49,671 nt of DNA from Actinacidiphila cocklensis (lineage in GTDB: Bacteria; Actinomycetota; Actinomycetes; Streptomycetales; Streptomycetaceae). The position numbers were made by a program, and so were the translations under genes. Shown one piece after another: positions 26,611-35,471 of the stretch (the first letter of the stretch is position 1; the number at the start of each line of letters is the position of its first letter). The stretch is from positions 885 to 50,555 of the forward strand of contig NZ_CAJSLV010000082.1 in NCBI RefSeq assembly GCF_907177275.1, given 5' to 3'. The notes beneath the pieces are model-generated. The model was not told the DNA's origin and ran no database searches. It saw only the letters and a program-made list of their open reading frames with translations.

Positions 26611-27314
26611 CCCTGCCGGGTGCCGACGAGCTGTTCAGGACCACCGGGGGTGCGGCGCTCCAGGCACCGCAGCCCCGGCAGCAGCCGCAGCAGCACACCG
26701 GTGGCGAGCCGCGCGAGCCGCAGGGCGACGCGCGGACGCGGTCGGGCCAGGAGCCCGGCCGGGACGGCGAGGCGGCGGAGGGCGACCCGGAAACGGCGCA
26801 GGAGGGCCGTGACCGCGGCGCCCAGGAGCAGGGCGGCAGCACGGCGGAGCACGGCGGCCGGGACACCCCGCAGGGCCGCAGGCCCCCGGGCGGCCCCGGC
26901 GCGGGCACGGGTGCCGTCAACGGCACCGCCACGGCACCGCCCCAGCCGTACGTCCCGGTCCAGCAGCCGTACGCCCAGACCTCCGCGGTGCACCCGGTGG
27001 CTCCGCCGGTCACCGCGCAGCCCCCGCAGCCCCAGCCCGGGCCGCAGCAGTCCCCGCAGGGCGGGGCACGCCGCAAGGCGCCCCGGCAGAACCGCCGCCC
27101 CAGCGGGCGCGAGCGGCACGACGAGAAGATCACCGTCTACGTGTCGGCCGAGGAGCTGATGGACCTGGAGCACGCGCGGCTGGTGCTGCGCGGCGAGCAC
27201 GGCCTGGCCATCGACCGCGGCCGGATCGTCCGCGAGGCGGTCGCCGTGGTGCTGGCCGACCTGGAGTCGCGCGGCGACGCCAGCATTCTCGTACGCAGGC
27301 TGCGCGGACGCTGA
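26595..27314 (+). CDS. ParA-linked protein with C-terminal ribbon-helix-helix-like domain
   Basis: The 239-residue protein overlaps the parA-like gene by 16 bp; GGGAGG 9 bases upstream supports GTG 26595 (GTG 26607 is possible). Residues 1-170 are Pro/Gln/Gly/Arg-rich and look disordered. The last 65 residues (KITVYVSAEELMDLEHARL, then IDRGRIVREAVAVVLADLE) have the strand-helix-helix pattern of ribbon-helix-helix DNA-binding proteins. I infer that it is the DNA-binding partner of the ParA-like ATPase. Confidence 0.7.
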   Translation: MPRRVTLPGADELFRTTGGAALQAPQPRQQPQQHTGGEPREPQGDARTRSGQEPGRDGEAAEGDPETAQEGRDRGAQEQGGSTAEHGGRDTPQGRRPPGGPGAGTGAVNGTATAPPQPYVPVQQPYAQTSAVHPVAPPVTAQPPQPQPGPQQSPQGGARRKAPRQNRRPSGRERHDEKITVYVSAEELMDLEHARLVLRGEHGLAIDRGRIVREAVAVVLADLESRGDASILVRRLRGR

Positions 27315-27379
27315 GCCCCCGCGTCAGCCGTCCCCGGGGGCGATAGCCTGCGTCTCCCGCCCCCGCACCCTGGACCGCG

Positions 27380-28477
27380 ATGCCGACCACCACGACCGAC
27401 GACTCCGACCGCCCGCGCCGCCGCCTCGGCCGCGGCGCACAGAGCTGGGCGGAACCGGTTGCGGAGCCGGCGCCCGCGGCGGCCGCGGAGCCCGAGCCCC
27501 TACCGGTCGCCGAGCCCGAACCCGAGCCCGAGCCCGACGCGGCGGACGTACCGGGGCACGTACCGGCGGACGCGCCCGTGGAGGCGCCGCAGGACGCGGC
27601 GGACGGGACGGCAGGCGAGGCCGAGGGCGGTGAGGAGGCCGGTGACGGGCGCTTCACGGTGCGGCTGTCGAACTTCGAGGGTCCGTTCGACCTGCTGCTG
27701 CAGCTGATCTCCAAGCACAAGCTGGACGTCACCGAGGTCGCGCTGTCCAAGGTCACCAACGAGTTCATGGCCTACCTCCGGGCCATGGGGCCGGACTGGG
27801 ACCTCGACCAGACCACCGAGTTCCTGGTGGTCGCCGCCACGCTGCTGGACCTCAAGGCGGCCCGGCTGCTGCCCGCCGCCGAGGTCGAGGACGAGGCCGA
27901 CCTCGCGCTGCTGGAGGCCCGCGACCTGCTCTTCGCCCGGCTGCTGCAGTACCGCGCGTACAAGCAGATCGCGGCGATCTTCGCCGAGCGCCTGGAGCAG
28001 GAGGCGCTGCGCTACCCGCGTACGGTGGGACTGGAACCGCAGCACGCGGAACTGCTGCCCGAGGTCGTGCTCAGCATCGGCCCGGAGCGTTTCGCGCAGC
28101 TCGCGGTCAAGGCGATGCAGCCCAGGCCGCGGCCCCAGGTGTACGTGGACCACATCCACGCGCCCCTGGTCAGCGTGCGCGAGCAGGCCGAGCACGTGAT
28201 CGCGCTGCTGCGCGAGCGGGGCGCGGCCAGCTTCGGCGACCTCACCGCGGACGCGCCCGACACGCTCACCGTGGTGGCGCGCTTCCTGGCGCTGCTGGAG
28301 CTGTACCGGGAGAAGGCGGTCGCGCTGGACCAGGAGCAGGCACTCGGCGAGCTGCAGGTCCGCTGGACCGGCGGCGAGGAGCCGCCGGCCGCCCCGCTGG
28401 TGACCGACGAGTTCGACCAGGAGTCCGCGACCGGTCCCGCCAAGGACGGGAACGGCAGGAACGGAGAGCAACGATGA
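27380..28477 (+). CDS. scpA: Segregation and condensation protein ScpA (kleisin)
   Basis: The 365-residue protein has a Pro/Glu/Ala-rich N-terminal extension of about 90 residues and then the kleisin core: FTVRLSNFEGPFDLLLQLISKHKLDVTEVALSKVTNEF at the SMC-head-binding end and a C-terminal winged-helix region (VALLRERGAASFGDLTAD, FLALLELYREKAVAL). ScpA bridges SMC heads with ScpB to compact chromosomes. A TAGCCT at 27344-27349 might give it an extra promoter. It overlaps scpB by 4 bp. Confidence 0.93.
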   Translation: MPTTTTDDSDRPRRRLGRGAQSWAEPVAEPAPAAAAEPEPLPVAEPEPEPEPDAADVPGHVPADAPVEAPQDAADGTAGEAEGGEEAGDGRFTVRLSNFEGPFDLLLQLISKHKLDVTEVALSKVTNEFMAYLRAMGPDWDLDQTTEFLVVAATLLDLKAARLLPAAEVEDEADLALLEARDLLFARLLQYRAYKQIAAIFAERLEQEALRYPRTVGLEPQHAELLPEVVLSIGPERFAQLAVKAMQPRPRPQVYVDHIHAPLVSVREQAEHVIALLRERGAASFGDLTADAPDTLTVVARFLALLELYREKAVALDQEQALGELQVRWTGGEEPPAAPLVTDEFDQESATGPAKDGNGRNGEQR

Positions 28478-29166
28478 CCGACGTGGCGGATCTCACCGCG
28501 GGACTCGATCTGCCGGAAGAACAGCGCCCGCCCACCGGGCTGCTCAGCGCGGCCACCGCGGAACTCGACCTGAAGCCGGCACTCGAAGCGGTGCTGATGG
28601 TGGTCGACGAACCCGCCACCGAGGAGGCCCTCGCCAAGGTGCTGGAACGCCCGCGCCGGGCCGTCGGCAAGGCGCTGCGCGAGCTGTCCGACGACTACAC
28701 GCGTGAGGGCAGGGGCTTCGACCTGCGGCTTGTGGCCGGCGGCTGGCGCTTCTACACCCGGCCGGACTTCGCGCCGGCGGTGGAGAAGTTCGTCCTCGAC
28801 GGCCAGCACGCCCGGCTCACCCAGGCCGCGCTGGAGACGCTGGCCGTGGTCGCCTACCGCCAGCCGGTCAGCCGTTCCCGGGTCTCCGCGGTGCGCGGCG
28901 TCAACTGCGACGGCGTGATGCGGACCCTGCTCCAGCGGGGTCTGGTCGTCGAAGGTGGGACGGAACCCGAGACAGGTGCGATCCTGTACAGGACGACGAA
29001 CTACTTCCTGGAACGCATGGGCCTGCGCAGCCTTGACGAGCTGCCCGAGCTCGCCCCGTTCCTGCCGGAGGCGGACGCGGTCGAGGCGGAGTCCCAGGAG
29101 GGGCTGCCGTCGTTCGATCCGGATGCGCCGGACGAGCCATCGACCATTGCGAATACGGAAACTTGA
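28474..29166 (+). CDS. scpB: Segregation and condensation protein ScpB
   Basis: The 230-residue protein has two winged helices typical of ScpB: ALEAVLMVVDEPATEEALAKVLERP and GFDLRLVAGGWRFYTRPDFAP, then LTQAALETLAVVAYRQPVSRSRVSAVRGVNCDGVMRTLLQRGLV. It works as a dimer with ScpA and SMC. ATG 28474 overlaps the scpA stop (ATGA), so stoichiometry is probably set by coupling. The C-terminal tail is acidic. Confidence 0.94.
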   Translation: MTDVADLTAGLDLPEEQRPPTGLLSAATAELDLKPALEAVLMVVDEPATEEALAKVLERPRRAVGKALRELSDDYTREGRGFDLRLVAGGWRFYTRPDFAPAVEKFVLDGQHARLTQAALETLAVVAYRQPVSRSRVSAVRGVNCDGVMRTLLQRGLVVEGGTEPETGAILYRTTNYFLERMGLRSLDELPELAPFLPEADAVEAESQEGLPSFDPDAPDEPSTIANTET

Positions 29167-30365
29167 TGCGAAGCAGCGACAGGAACAGCGGCGCCGACCG
29201 TAACCCCAGGGGCGGTGGCCAGGACCGCGGAGGCGCCGGGGCCGGCCGCGGTGGCGGCTCCGGCCGCGGCGGCTCGGGCGGGCGTGGCGGCACCGGCTCC
29301 GGCGGCCGAGGCGGCAGCTCCGGCACCGGCTCCGGCGGACGCCGCGGGGACGCACCCAGGCGCGGGGACGCGCAGGGGCGGCCCGACGGCCCGCCGCAGC
29401 GCCCCAGCAAGCCGCGCCCCGAGGAGCGCCGCTACGACGTCGGCAGCACCGGCCAGTCCGGTGCGAACAAGCCCGGCGGCATGCCCCGCACCAAGCCCGG
29501 CAGCAACAAGCCGACCGGGAACCGCGGCCGCGGTGCGGCCCCGGCCCGCCCGCGCGAGCTGGACGCGCAGATCGAGGAGCGCAACCGGGAGCGGCACAGC
29601 AAGCCCAAGCTGAACCTGCCCAAGACCTTCCCCGGCGCCGAGCAGGAGGGCGAGCGGCTGCAGAAGGTGCTGGCCAGGGCCGGTATGGGCTCCCGGCGGG
29701 CCTGCGAGGAGCTGATCGAGCAGCACCGCGTCGAGGTCAACGGGCGGATCGTCACCGAGCAGGGCCTGCGGGTCGACACCGAGCACGACGAGGTCAAGGT
29801 CGACGGGCTCACCGTGGCCACCCAGTCGTATCTGTTCTTCGCGCTGAACAAGCCCGCAGGCGTCGTCTCCACCATGGAGGACCCGGACGGGCGGCAGTGC
29901 CTGGGCGACTACGTCACCAACCGGGAGACCCGGCTCTTCCACGTCGGGCGGCTCGACACCGAGACCGAGGGCCTGATCCTGCTCACCAACCACGGCGAGC
30001 TGGCGCACCGGCTGACCCACCCCCGCTACGGCGTGCAGAAGACCTACCTCGCCGCGATCCAGGGACCGCTGCCGCGCGACCTGGGCAAGCAGCTCAAGAG
30101 CGGTATCGAGCTGGAGGACGGCTGGGCGCGGGCCGACCACTTCCGCATCGTGCAGAACACCGGGAAGAACTACCTGGTCGAGGTCACCCTGCACGAGGGC
30201 CGCAAGCACATCGTGCGCCGGATGCTCGCCGAGGCGGGCTTCCCCGTCGACAAGCTGGTCCGCACCAGCTTCGGGCCGATCCCGCTGGGCGACCAGAAGT
30301 CCGGGTGGCTGCGCAGGCTGACCAACACCGAGGTCGGCATGCTCATGCGCGAGGTCGACCTGTAG
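29166..30365 (+). CDS. 23S rRNA pseudouridine synthase (RluB/RsuA family)
   Basis: The 399-residue protein starts at ATG 29166, sharing one base with the scpB stop. A Gly/Arg/Ser-rich region of about 150 residues precedes an S4 domain (GERLQKVLARAGMGSRRACEELI, RVEVNGRIV) and the RsuA-family catalytic domain with the Asp in HVGRLDTETEGLILLTNHG and LHEGRKHIVRRM. The family isomerises a uridine in the large-subunit rRNA; the basic Gly-rich extension is common in actinomycetes and may bind RNA. The next gene converges with only 6 bp between stops. Confidence 0.92.
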   Translation: MRSSDRNSGADRNPRGGGQDRGGAGAGRGGGSGRGGSGGRGGTGSGGRGGSSGTGSGGRRGDAPRRGDAQGRPDGPPQRPSKPRPEERRYDVGSTGQSGANKPGGMPRTKPGSNKPTGNRGRGAAPARPRELDAQIEERNRERHSKPKLNLPKTFPGAEQEGERLQKVLARAGMGSRRACEELIEQHRVEVNGRIVTEQGLRVDTEHDEVKVDGLTVATQSYLFFALNKPAGVVSTMEDPDGRQCLGDYVTNRETRLFHVGRLDTETEGLILLTNHGELAHRLTHPRYGVQKTYLAAIQGPLPRDLGKQLKSGIELEDGWARADHFRIVQNTGKNYLVEVTLHEGRKHIVRRMLAEAGFPVDKLVRTSFGPIPLGDQKSGWLRRLTNTEVGMLMREVDL

Positions 30366-30371
30366 TCCTGC

Positions 30372-31133
30372 TCAGCCACGTAAGCGGTCGGCGGCGGCGT
30401 CCCTCTCGTGGACGGCCGCCGCTTCCGTGTCCGGTGCCGGGTCCGCCTGCGCCGAGGCCCGGCGGACGCGGACCAGGAAGTCCTCGACCCTGGCCCGGTC
30501 CGGCTCCTCCGGTAGCGGGGTGAGGGCCGCGGCCGCGTCCGCCTCGTCGTGCAGCGTCCGCATCCAGCCGCGCACCTCCTCCCAGCCCAGTTCGCCCCGC
30601 CGCACCGCGAGCAGCGCGTCCCGCCGGTCGCCGACGTCGATGGTGAGGGTGCCCGTACGCAGCAGGTCGCGGCAGCTGGTCAGCAGCCGCAGCAGGTGCA
30701 TGGCGTGCTTCCAGCGCGGCTCGCCCTGGGTGCGGATGTCCGCTTCGAGCCGGCCGAGCTGCTGGGCGGCGTAGCCGCGGAAGCTCGCGTCGACCCTGCG
30801 GGACAGGAACGCGTCCCGCAGGTCGACCAGCTCGCGCCCGGTGGCGTCCAGCCGCTCGACCAGCGGTGAGTGCAGGCACTCCAGCACGTTGGGGTTGGCC
30901 CGCAGCGCCAGGGTGCAGAAGCGCTCGATCTCCCAGGAGAACTCCTCGTCCCGGGGCCCGCTGACATGCGTCGGGGGCTTGTCGAACCGCCAGAACAGCG
31001 GGGCGGGGGCCACGAAGACCCCGCGCCGGTCGGTGTCGCTGGTCTCGGTGGCCAGACCGAACGCCCGCGAGCCCATGACACACGCGTAGACCGTGTGCTC
31101 ACGGACGAGATCGTGCCCAAGGGATTCACGCAT
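30372..31133 (-). CDS. Predicted nucleotidyltransferase, COG3541 type
   Basis: The 253-residue protein begins with a minimal nucleotidyltransferase core: VYACVMGSRAFGLATETSDTDRRGVFVAP, with the GS and DxD metal-binding residues. FDKPPTHVSGPRDEEFSWEIERFCTLALRANPNVLECL follows, as in COG3541 proteins. A helical region completes the protein. The biochemical target is unknown. ATG 31133 gives the family N-terminus. A hairpin at 30391-30422, inside its last codons, probably ends the convergent pseudouridine-synthase transcript. Confidence 0.82.
   Translation of the reverse strand: MRESLGHDLVREHTVYACVMGSRAFGLATETSDTDRRGVFVAPAPLFWRFDKPPTHVSGPRDEEFSWEIERFCTLALRANPNVLECLHSPLVERLDATGRELVDLRDAFLSRRVDASFRGYAAQQLGRLEADIRTQGEPRWKHAMHLLRLLTSCRDLLRTGTLTIDVGDRRDALLAVRRGELGWEEVRGWMRTLHDEADAAAALTPLPEEPDRARVEDFLVRVRRASAQADPAPDTEAAAVHERDAAADRLRG
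30391..30422 (+). terminator. Hairpin embedded in the 3' end of the nucleotidyltransferase gene
   Basis: GCGGCGGCGTCC at 30391-30402 pairs with GGACGGCCGCCGC at 30410-30422 with one unpaired base and a 7-base loop. It lies 25 bp after the pseudouridine-synthase stop but within the coding end of the convergent gene. Confidence 0.55.
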
Positions 31134-31353
31134 AGGCGCGATTATCGCCAGCGCGTCCGCCCGCCCGCCGGGAATTTGCCGCTTCGGACGGTGGCCAGGG
31201 GATTTACGGGGAGTACGGGACGCCTGGTGCCGGCCCCACGGCCTTGGCCTGCGTGTCTCGTCCTGCGGTCCCGGGTCTCGCAGCAGCCCCGCGCTGGCTA
31301 CGCTGGACGCGAGCCCCCGGCCGTACGCACCCCCTTCCCAAGGACACCGCCAC

Positions 31354-32439
31354 GTGAGAACCGCATTCGTCATCGGCGCAGGACTCGTCGGTACGTCGGC
31401 CGCGCTGGCGCTCACCGCCCGCGGGGTCGACGTCCGGCTCAGCGACCAGGACGACTCGGCCGCCAGGACCGCCGCGGCGCTCGGCGCGGGCAGCGCGGTG
31501 CCGCCGGAGGAGACCGTCGACCTGGTGATCGTCGCGGTGCCGCCGGCGCATGTGGCGGCCACCCTGGCCGACGCGATGGCCCGCGGCCTGGGCCGCGGCT
31601 ACCTGGACGTGGCCAGTGTCAAGGGCGGCCCGCGCCGCGACCTGGAAGCGCTCGGCTGCGACCTGTCCGGCTACGTCGGTACGCACCCCATGGCGGGCCG
31701 CGAGCGCTCGGGGCCGCTGGCCGCCACCGAGGACCTCTTCGAGGGCCGCCCGTGGGTGCTGACGCCCACCGCGGCCACCGACACCGAGGTGCTCAACCTC
31801 GCCCTCGAACTCGTGGCGCTGTGCGGCGGCGTCCCCGTCGTCATGGACGCCGACGCCCACGACCGGGCCGTCGCGCTGGTCTCGCACACCCCGCAGCTGA
31901 TCTCCAGCATGGTCGCGGCGCGGCTGGAGAAAGCCGAGGACAGCGCGGTGCGGCTGTGCGGCCAGGGCATCCTCGACGTCACCCGGATCGCCGGGTCGGA
32001 ACCCGCGATGTGGATGGACATCCTCAGCGCGAACCCCGGACCGGTCGCCGACGTCCTCGCCGACATCGCCGCGGACCTCGGCAGCACGGTCGAGGCGCTG
32101 CGGGCGCTGCAGAGCGCCGACGACGCCAAGCGGCACGACGGCGCCGCCGCGGTCCAGGACGTGCTGGTACGCGGCCGGGCCGGCCGGGCGAAGGTGCCGG
32201 GCAAGCACGGCGCCGCCCCGAAGGTGTACGAGGACGTCGCCGTCCTCATCGGCGACCAGCCGGGCGAGCTGGCCAGGCTCTTCGCCGACGCCGGTGCCGC
32301 CGGGGTGAACATCGAGGACGTGCGCATCGAGCACAGCACGGCCCAGCAGGCGGGTCTCGTCCACCTCTTCGTCGAGCCGCGCTCGGCTCCCGTGCTCGCC
32401 GCCGCGCTGCGCGACCGCGCATGGTCCCTGCGGCCCTGA
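31354..32439 (+). CDS. tyrA: Prephenate dehydrogenase
   Basis: The 361-residue enzyme has an N-terminal Rossmann domain (FVIGAGLVGTSAALALTARG), the catalytic His in THPMAGRERSG, HTPQLISSMVAARL in the helical dimer domain, and a C-terminal ACT domain (VAVLIGDQPGELARLFADAG, VNIEDVRIEHS) that usually gives feedback control by tyrosine. It makes 4-hydroxyphenylpyruvate for tyrosine. GTG 31354 has AAGGA 9 bases upstream. A TACGCT near 31299 may be its -10 element. Confidence 0.92.
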   Translation: MRTAFVIGAGLVGTSAALALTARGVDVRLSDQDDSAARTAAALGAGSAVPPEETVDLVIVAVPPAHVAATLADAMARGLGRGYLDVASVKGGPRRDLEALGCDLSGYVGTHPMAGRERSGPLAATEDLFEGRPWVLTPTAATDTEVLNLALELVALCGGVPVVMDADAHDRAVALVSHTPQLISSMVAARLEKAEDSAVRLCGQGILDVTRIAGSEPAMWMDILSANPGPVADVLADIAADLGSTVEALRALQSADDAKRHDGAAAVQDVLVRGRAGRAKVPGKHGAAPKVYEDVAVLIGDQPGELARLFADAGAAGVNIEDVRIEHSTAQQAGLVHLFVEPRSAPVLAAALRDRAWSLRP

Positions 32440-32575
32440 GCCCCCGCGGGCGCCTCCGTTCCCGCGCCCCTTCGGGGCCCGGCTCCTCCGGGGGGATCGG
32501 GGGGTCATGATTGGCCGGTAATCTAGGTGGAATGGCCCGGCGCCCAGCCGGGTGGCACGAGGAAGGCCTTCCGCT

Positions 32576-33256
32576 GTGGACAACCCGGTGATCGTCGCCA
32601 TCGACGGCCCCTCCGGCACAGGCAAGTCCAGCACTTCCAAGGCGGTCGCCGCCAAGCTCGGGCTCAGCTACCTGGACACCGGCGCACAGTACCGGGCCAT
32701 CACCTGGTGGATGCTGAACAACGGCATCGACGTCAACGACCCGGCCGCCGTCGCGGACACCGCGGGCAAGGCGGTCGTCGTGTCCGGAACGGACCCCCTC
32801 GACCCGCAGATCAGCGTCGACGGCGTGGACGTGACCATGCCGATCCGCTCGCAGGAGGTCACCGCCGCCGTCAGCGCGGTCAGCGCCGTCCCCGAGGTCC
32901 GCTCCCGCATGGTGGAGTACCAGCGCGCCGCGGCCGCTTCTGCGGCCGCCGGCATAGTGGTCGAGGGCCGCGACATCGGTACCACCGTGCTGCCCGACGC
33001 CACCGCGAAGATCTTCCTCACCGCCTCCGCCGCCGTCCGCGCCGCCCGCCGCAGCACCGAGCTGAACGGCACCGTGAGCGTCGCCGCCACCCAGGAGGCG
33101 CTGACCCGGCGGGACGCCGCCGACTCCGGCCGCAAGACCTCCCCGCTGGCCATGGCCGCCGACGCGGTCGAGGTCGACACCTCCGAGCTGACCCTCGACC
33201 AGGTCGTGGACCGGGTCGTCGCCCTGGTCGAGCAGAAGCTGGCGACCGTCAGGTGA
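32576..33256 (+). CDS. cmk: Cytidylate kinase
   Basis: The 226-residue protein has the P-loop IDGPSGTGKSSTSK at the start, YLDTGAQYRAITWW, the CMP-binding region, VVEGRDIGTTVLPDA and the lid RRDAADSGRKTSPL. It phosphorylates CMP and dCMP. GAGGAAGG 9 bases upstream selects GTG 32576. The gene follows tyrA after 136 bp containing a small GCCCC-TTC-GGGGC hairpin, and overlaps the acyltransferase gene by 4 bp. Confidence 0.94.
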   Translation: MDNPVIVAIDGPSGTGKSSTSKAVAAKLGLSYLDTGAQYRAITWWMLNNGIDVNDPAAVADTAGKAVVVSGTDPLDPQISVDGVDVTMPIRSQEVTAAVSAVSAVPEVRSRMVEYQRAAAASAAAGIVVEGRDIGTTVLPDATAKIFLTASAAVRAARRSTELNGTVSVAATQEALTRRDAADSGRKTSPLAMAADAVEVDTSELTLDQVVDRVVALVEQKLATVR

Positions 33257-33921
33257 CCGCAGCGCACCACCAGGAAGCCGCCGCACTGCCCAGCCCGCGC
33301 GGCGCCGCCGTCGCCCGCGGCATCGGCATCGGCCTGATGAACGGCCTGTGGCGCCCCCGGGTGCTTGGCGCCTGGCGCATCCCCGCGCAGGGCCCGGTGA
33401 TCCTGGCCGGCAACCACGCGCACAACATCGACGGCCCGATGCTGATCGGCACCTCGCCGCGCCCGCTGCACTTCCTGGTGAAGAAGGAGGCCTTCGTCGG
33501 GCCGCTCGACCCGTTCCTGCGGGCGATCGGCCAGATCGAGGTCGACCGCAAGAGCCCCGACCGCACCGCGATCGTGCACGCGCTGGGCGTGCTGCAGCAG
33601 GGCGGTGTGCTCGGCATATTCCCCGAGGGCACCCGCGGCGGCGCCGAGTTCGCCGAGCTGCGGGCGGGGCTGGCGTACTTCGCGGTGCGCTCCGGGGCGC
33701 CCATCGTGCCGGTGGCGGTGCTGGGCAGCGCCCGCGAGGGCCGCCTGGTGTCCGCGCTGCCACCGCTGCGCAGCAGGATCGACGTCGTCTTCGGCGACGC
33801 CTTCACCGCGGGCGACGGCAGCGGACGGCGCACCCGCAGCGCACTGGACGCCGCCACCCTGCGCATCCAGGACCGGCTGACCTCACACATGGCCGAGGCC
33901 CGGCGGGCCACCGGCCGCTGA
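33253..33921 (+). CDS. 1-acylglycerol-3-phosphate acyltransferase family protein (PlsC type)
   Basis: The 222-residue protein has the acyltransferase motifs: NHAHNID (the HX4D catalytic motif), FLVKKEAFVGPLDPFLRAIGQIEVDR, FPEGTRGG and APIVPVAVLGS. It should transfer an acyl chain to lysophosphatidate or a related acceptor at the membrane. The gene is translationally coupled to cmk (GTGA at 33253-33256) and precedes der by 74 bp, an order common in actinomycetes. Confidence 0.9.
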   Translation: MTAAHHQEAAALPSPRGAAVARGIGIGLMNGLWRPRVLGAWRIPAQGPVILAGNHAHNIDGPMLIGTSPRPLHFLVKKEAFVGPLDPFLRAIGQIEVDRKSPDRTAIVHALGVLQQGGVLGIFPEGTRGGAEFAELRAGLAYFAVRSGAPIVPVAVLGSAREGRLVSALPPLRSRIDVVFGDAFTAGDGSGRRTRSALDAATLRIQDRLTSHMAEARRATGR

Positions 33922-33995
33922 ACCACCGCCGCTGCACCACACTGGCTGATGCCACACGGTGCCGCGCGCACCACTGTTGACCGACGGAGAGACCA

Positions 33996-35453
33996 ATGGA
34001 CCAGCACGACCAGCACGGCGAGACCGGCGCGCTCGGCGACGCCGAATACGCCGAGTTCATGGAACTCGCCGCCGAGGAGGGCTTCGACCTCGAAGAGGTC
34101 GCCGACGACCTGGCGGAGGCGGGCCACGGCCCGCTGCCGGTGCTCGCCGTCGTCGGCCGCCCGAACGTCGGCAAGTCGACCCTGGTCAACCGGATCATCG
34201 GCCGCCGCGAGGCGGTCGTCGAGGACAAGCCGGGCGTCACCCGCGACCGCGTCACCTACGAGGCGAACTGGAACGGCCGCCGCTTCAAGATCGTCGACAC
34301 CGGCGGCTGGGAGCAGGACGTCCTGGGTATCGACGCCTCGGTCGCCGCGCAGGCCGAGTTCGCCATCGAGGCGGCCGACGCGGTGGTCTTCGTGGTCGAC
34401 GCCACGGTCGGCGCCACCGACACCGACGAGGCCGTCGTCAAGCTGCTGCGCAGGGCGGGCAAGCCGGTCGTGCTGGCCGCCAACAAGGTCGACGGCCCCT
34501 CGGGCGAGGCGGACGCGGCGGCGCTGTGGAACCTGGGCCTGGGCGAGCCCTTCCCGGTCTCCTCGCTGCACGGCCGCGGCACCGGCGACCTGCTGGACGC
34601 GATCCTCGACGTGCTGCCCGAGGCGCCCGCGATGACCTTCGGGGACGTCGTCGGCGGCCCGCGCAGGATCGCGCTGATCGGCCGGCCCAACGTCGGCAAG
34701 TCGTCCATGCTGAACAAGATCGCCGGCGAGGACCGGGTCGTCGTCAACGAGATGGCGGGCACCACCCGCGACCCGGTCGACGAGCTGATCGAACTCGGCG
34801 GCATCACCTGGAAGTTCATCGACACCGCGGGCATCCGCCGCCGGGTCCACCTGACCGAGGGCGCCGACTACTACGCCTCGCTGCGTACCGCCGCCGCCCT
34901 GGAGAAGGCCGAGGTCGCGGTGATCCTGGTGGACGTCGCCGAGACGCTCGCCGAGCAGGACACCCGGATCATCTCGATGGCCGTCGAGGCCGGCCGCGCG
35001 GTCGTCATCGCGTACAACAAGTGGGACCTGCTCGACGAGGAGCGCCGCTACTACCTGGAGCGCGAGATCGAGCGCGACCTCGTCCAGGTGCAGTGGGCGC
35101 CCCGGGTCAACGTCTCGGCCCGCACCGGGCGGCACATGGAGAAGCTGGTCCCGGCCATCGAGACCGCGCTGGCCGGCTGGGAGACCCGGGTGCCGACCGG
35201 CAGGCTCAACGCCTTCCTCGGCGAGATCGTCGCCGCGCACCCGCACCCGATCCGCGGCGGCAAGCAGCCGCGCATCCTGTTCGGGACGCAGGCCGGTACC
35301 AAGCCGCCGCGCTTCGTCCTGTTCGCCTCGGGCTTCCTGGAGGCCGGCTACCGGCGCTTCATCGAGCGCCGGCTGCGTGAGGAGTTCGGCTTCGCCGGAA
35401 CCCCGATCCAGGTCTCGGTGCGGGTCCGCGAGAAGCGCGGCCGCAAGAAGTAG
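33996..35453 (+). CDS. der: Ribosome-assembly GTPase Der (EngA)
   Basis: The 485-residue protein has two GTPase domains in tandem: VVGRPNVGKST, DTGGW and NKVD in the first and IGRPNVGKSS, DTAGI and NKWD in the second, followed by the KH-like domain (RILFGTQAGTKPPRFVLFAS, EFGFAGTPIQVSVRVREK). Der matures the 50S subunit. An acidic N-terminal extension of about 45 residues precedes the first G domain. GGAGAG upstream supports ATG 33996. Confidence 0.96.
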   Translation: MDQHDQHGETGALGDAEYAEFMELAAEEGFDLEEVADDLAEAGHGPLPVLAVVGRPNVGKSTLVNRIIGRREAVVEDKPGVTRDRVTYEANWNGRRFKIVDTGGWEQDVLGIDASVAAQAEFAIEAADAVVFVVDATVGATDTDEAVVKLLRRAGKPVVLAANKVDGPSGEADAAALWNLGLGEPFPVSSLHGRGTGDLLDAILDVLPEAPAMTFGDVVGGPRRIALIGRPNVGKSSMLNKIAGEDRVVVNEMAGTTRDPVDELIELGGITWKFIDTAGIRRRVHLTEGADYYASLRTAAALEKAEVAVILVDVAETLAEQDTRIISMAVEAGRAVVIAYNKWDLLDEERRYYLEREIERDLVQVQWAPRVNVSARTGRHMEKLVPAIETALAGWETRVPTGRLNAFLGEIVAAHPHPIRGGKQPRILFGTQAGTKPPRFVLFASGFLEAGYRRFIERRLREEFGFAGTPIQVSVRVREKRGRKK

Positions 35454-35471
35454 CCCTGCGGGCGGGTGCTG

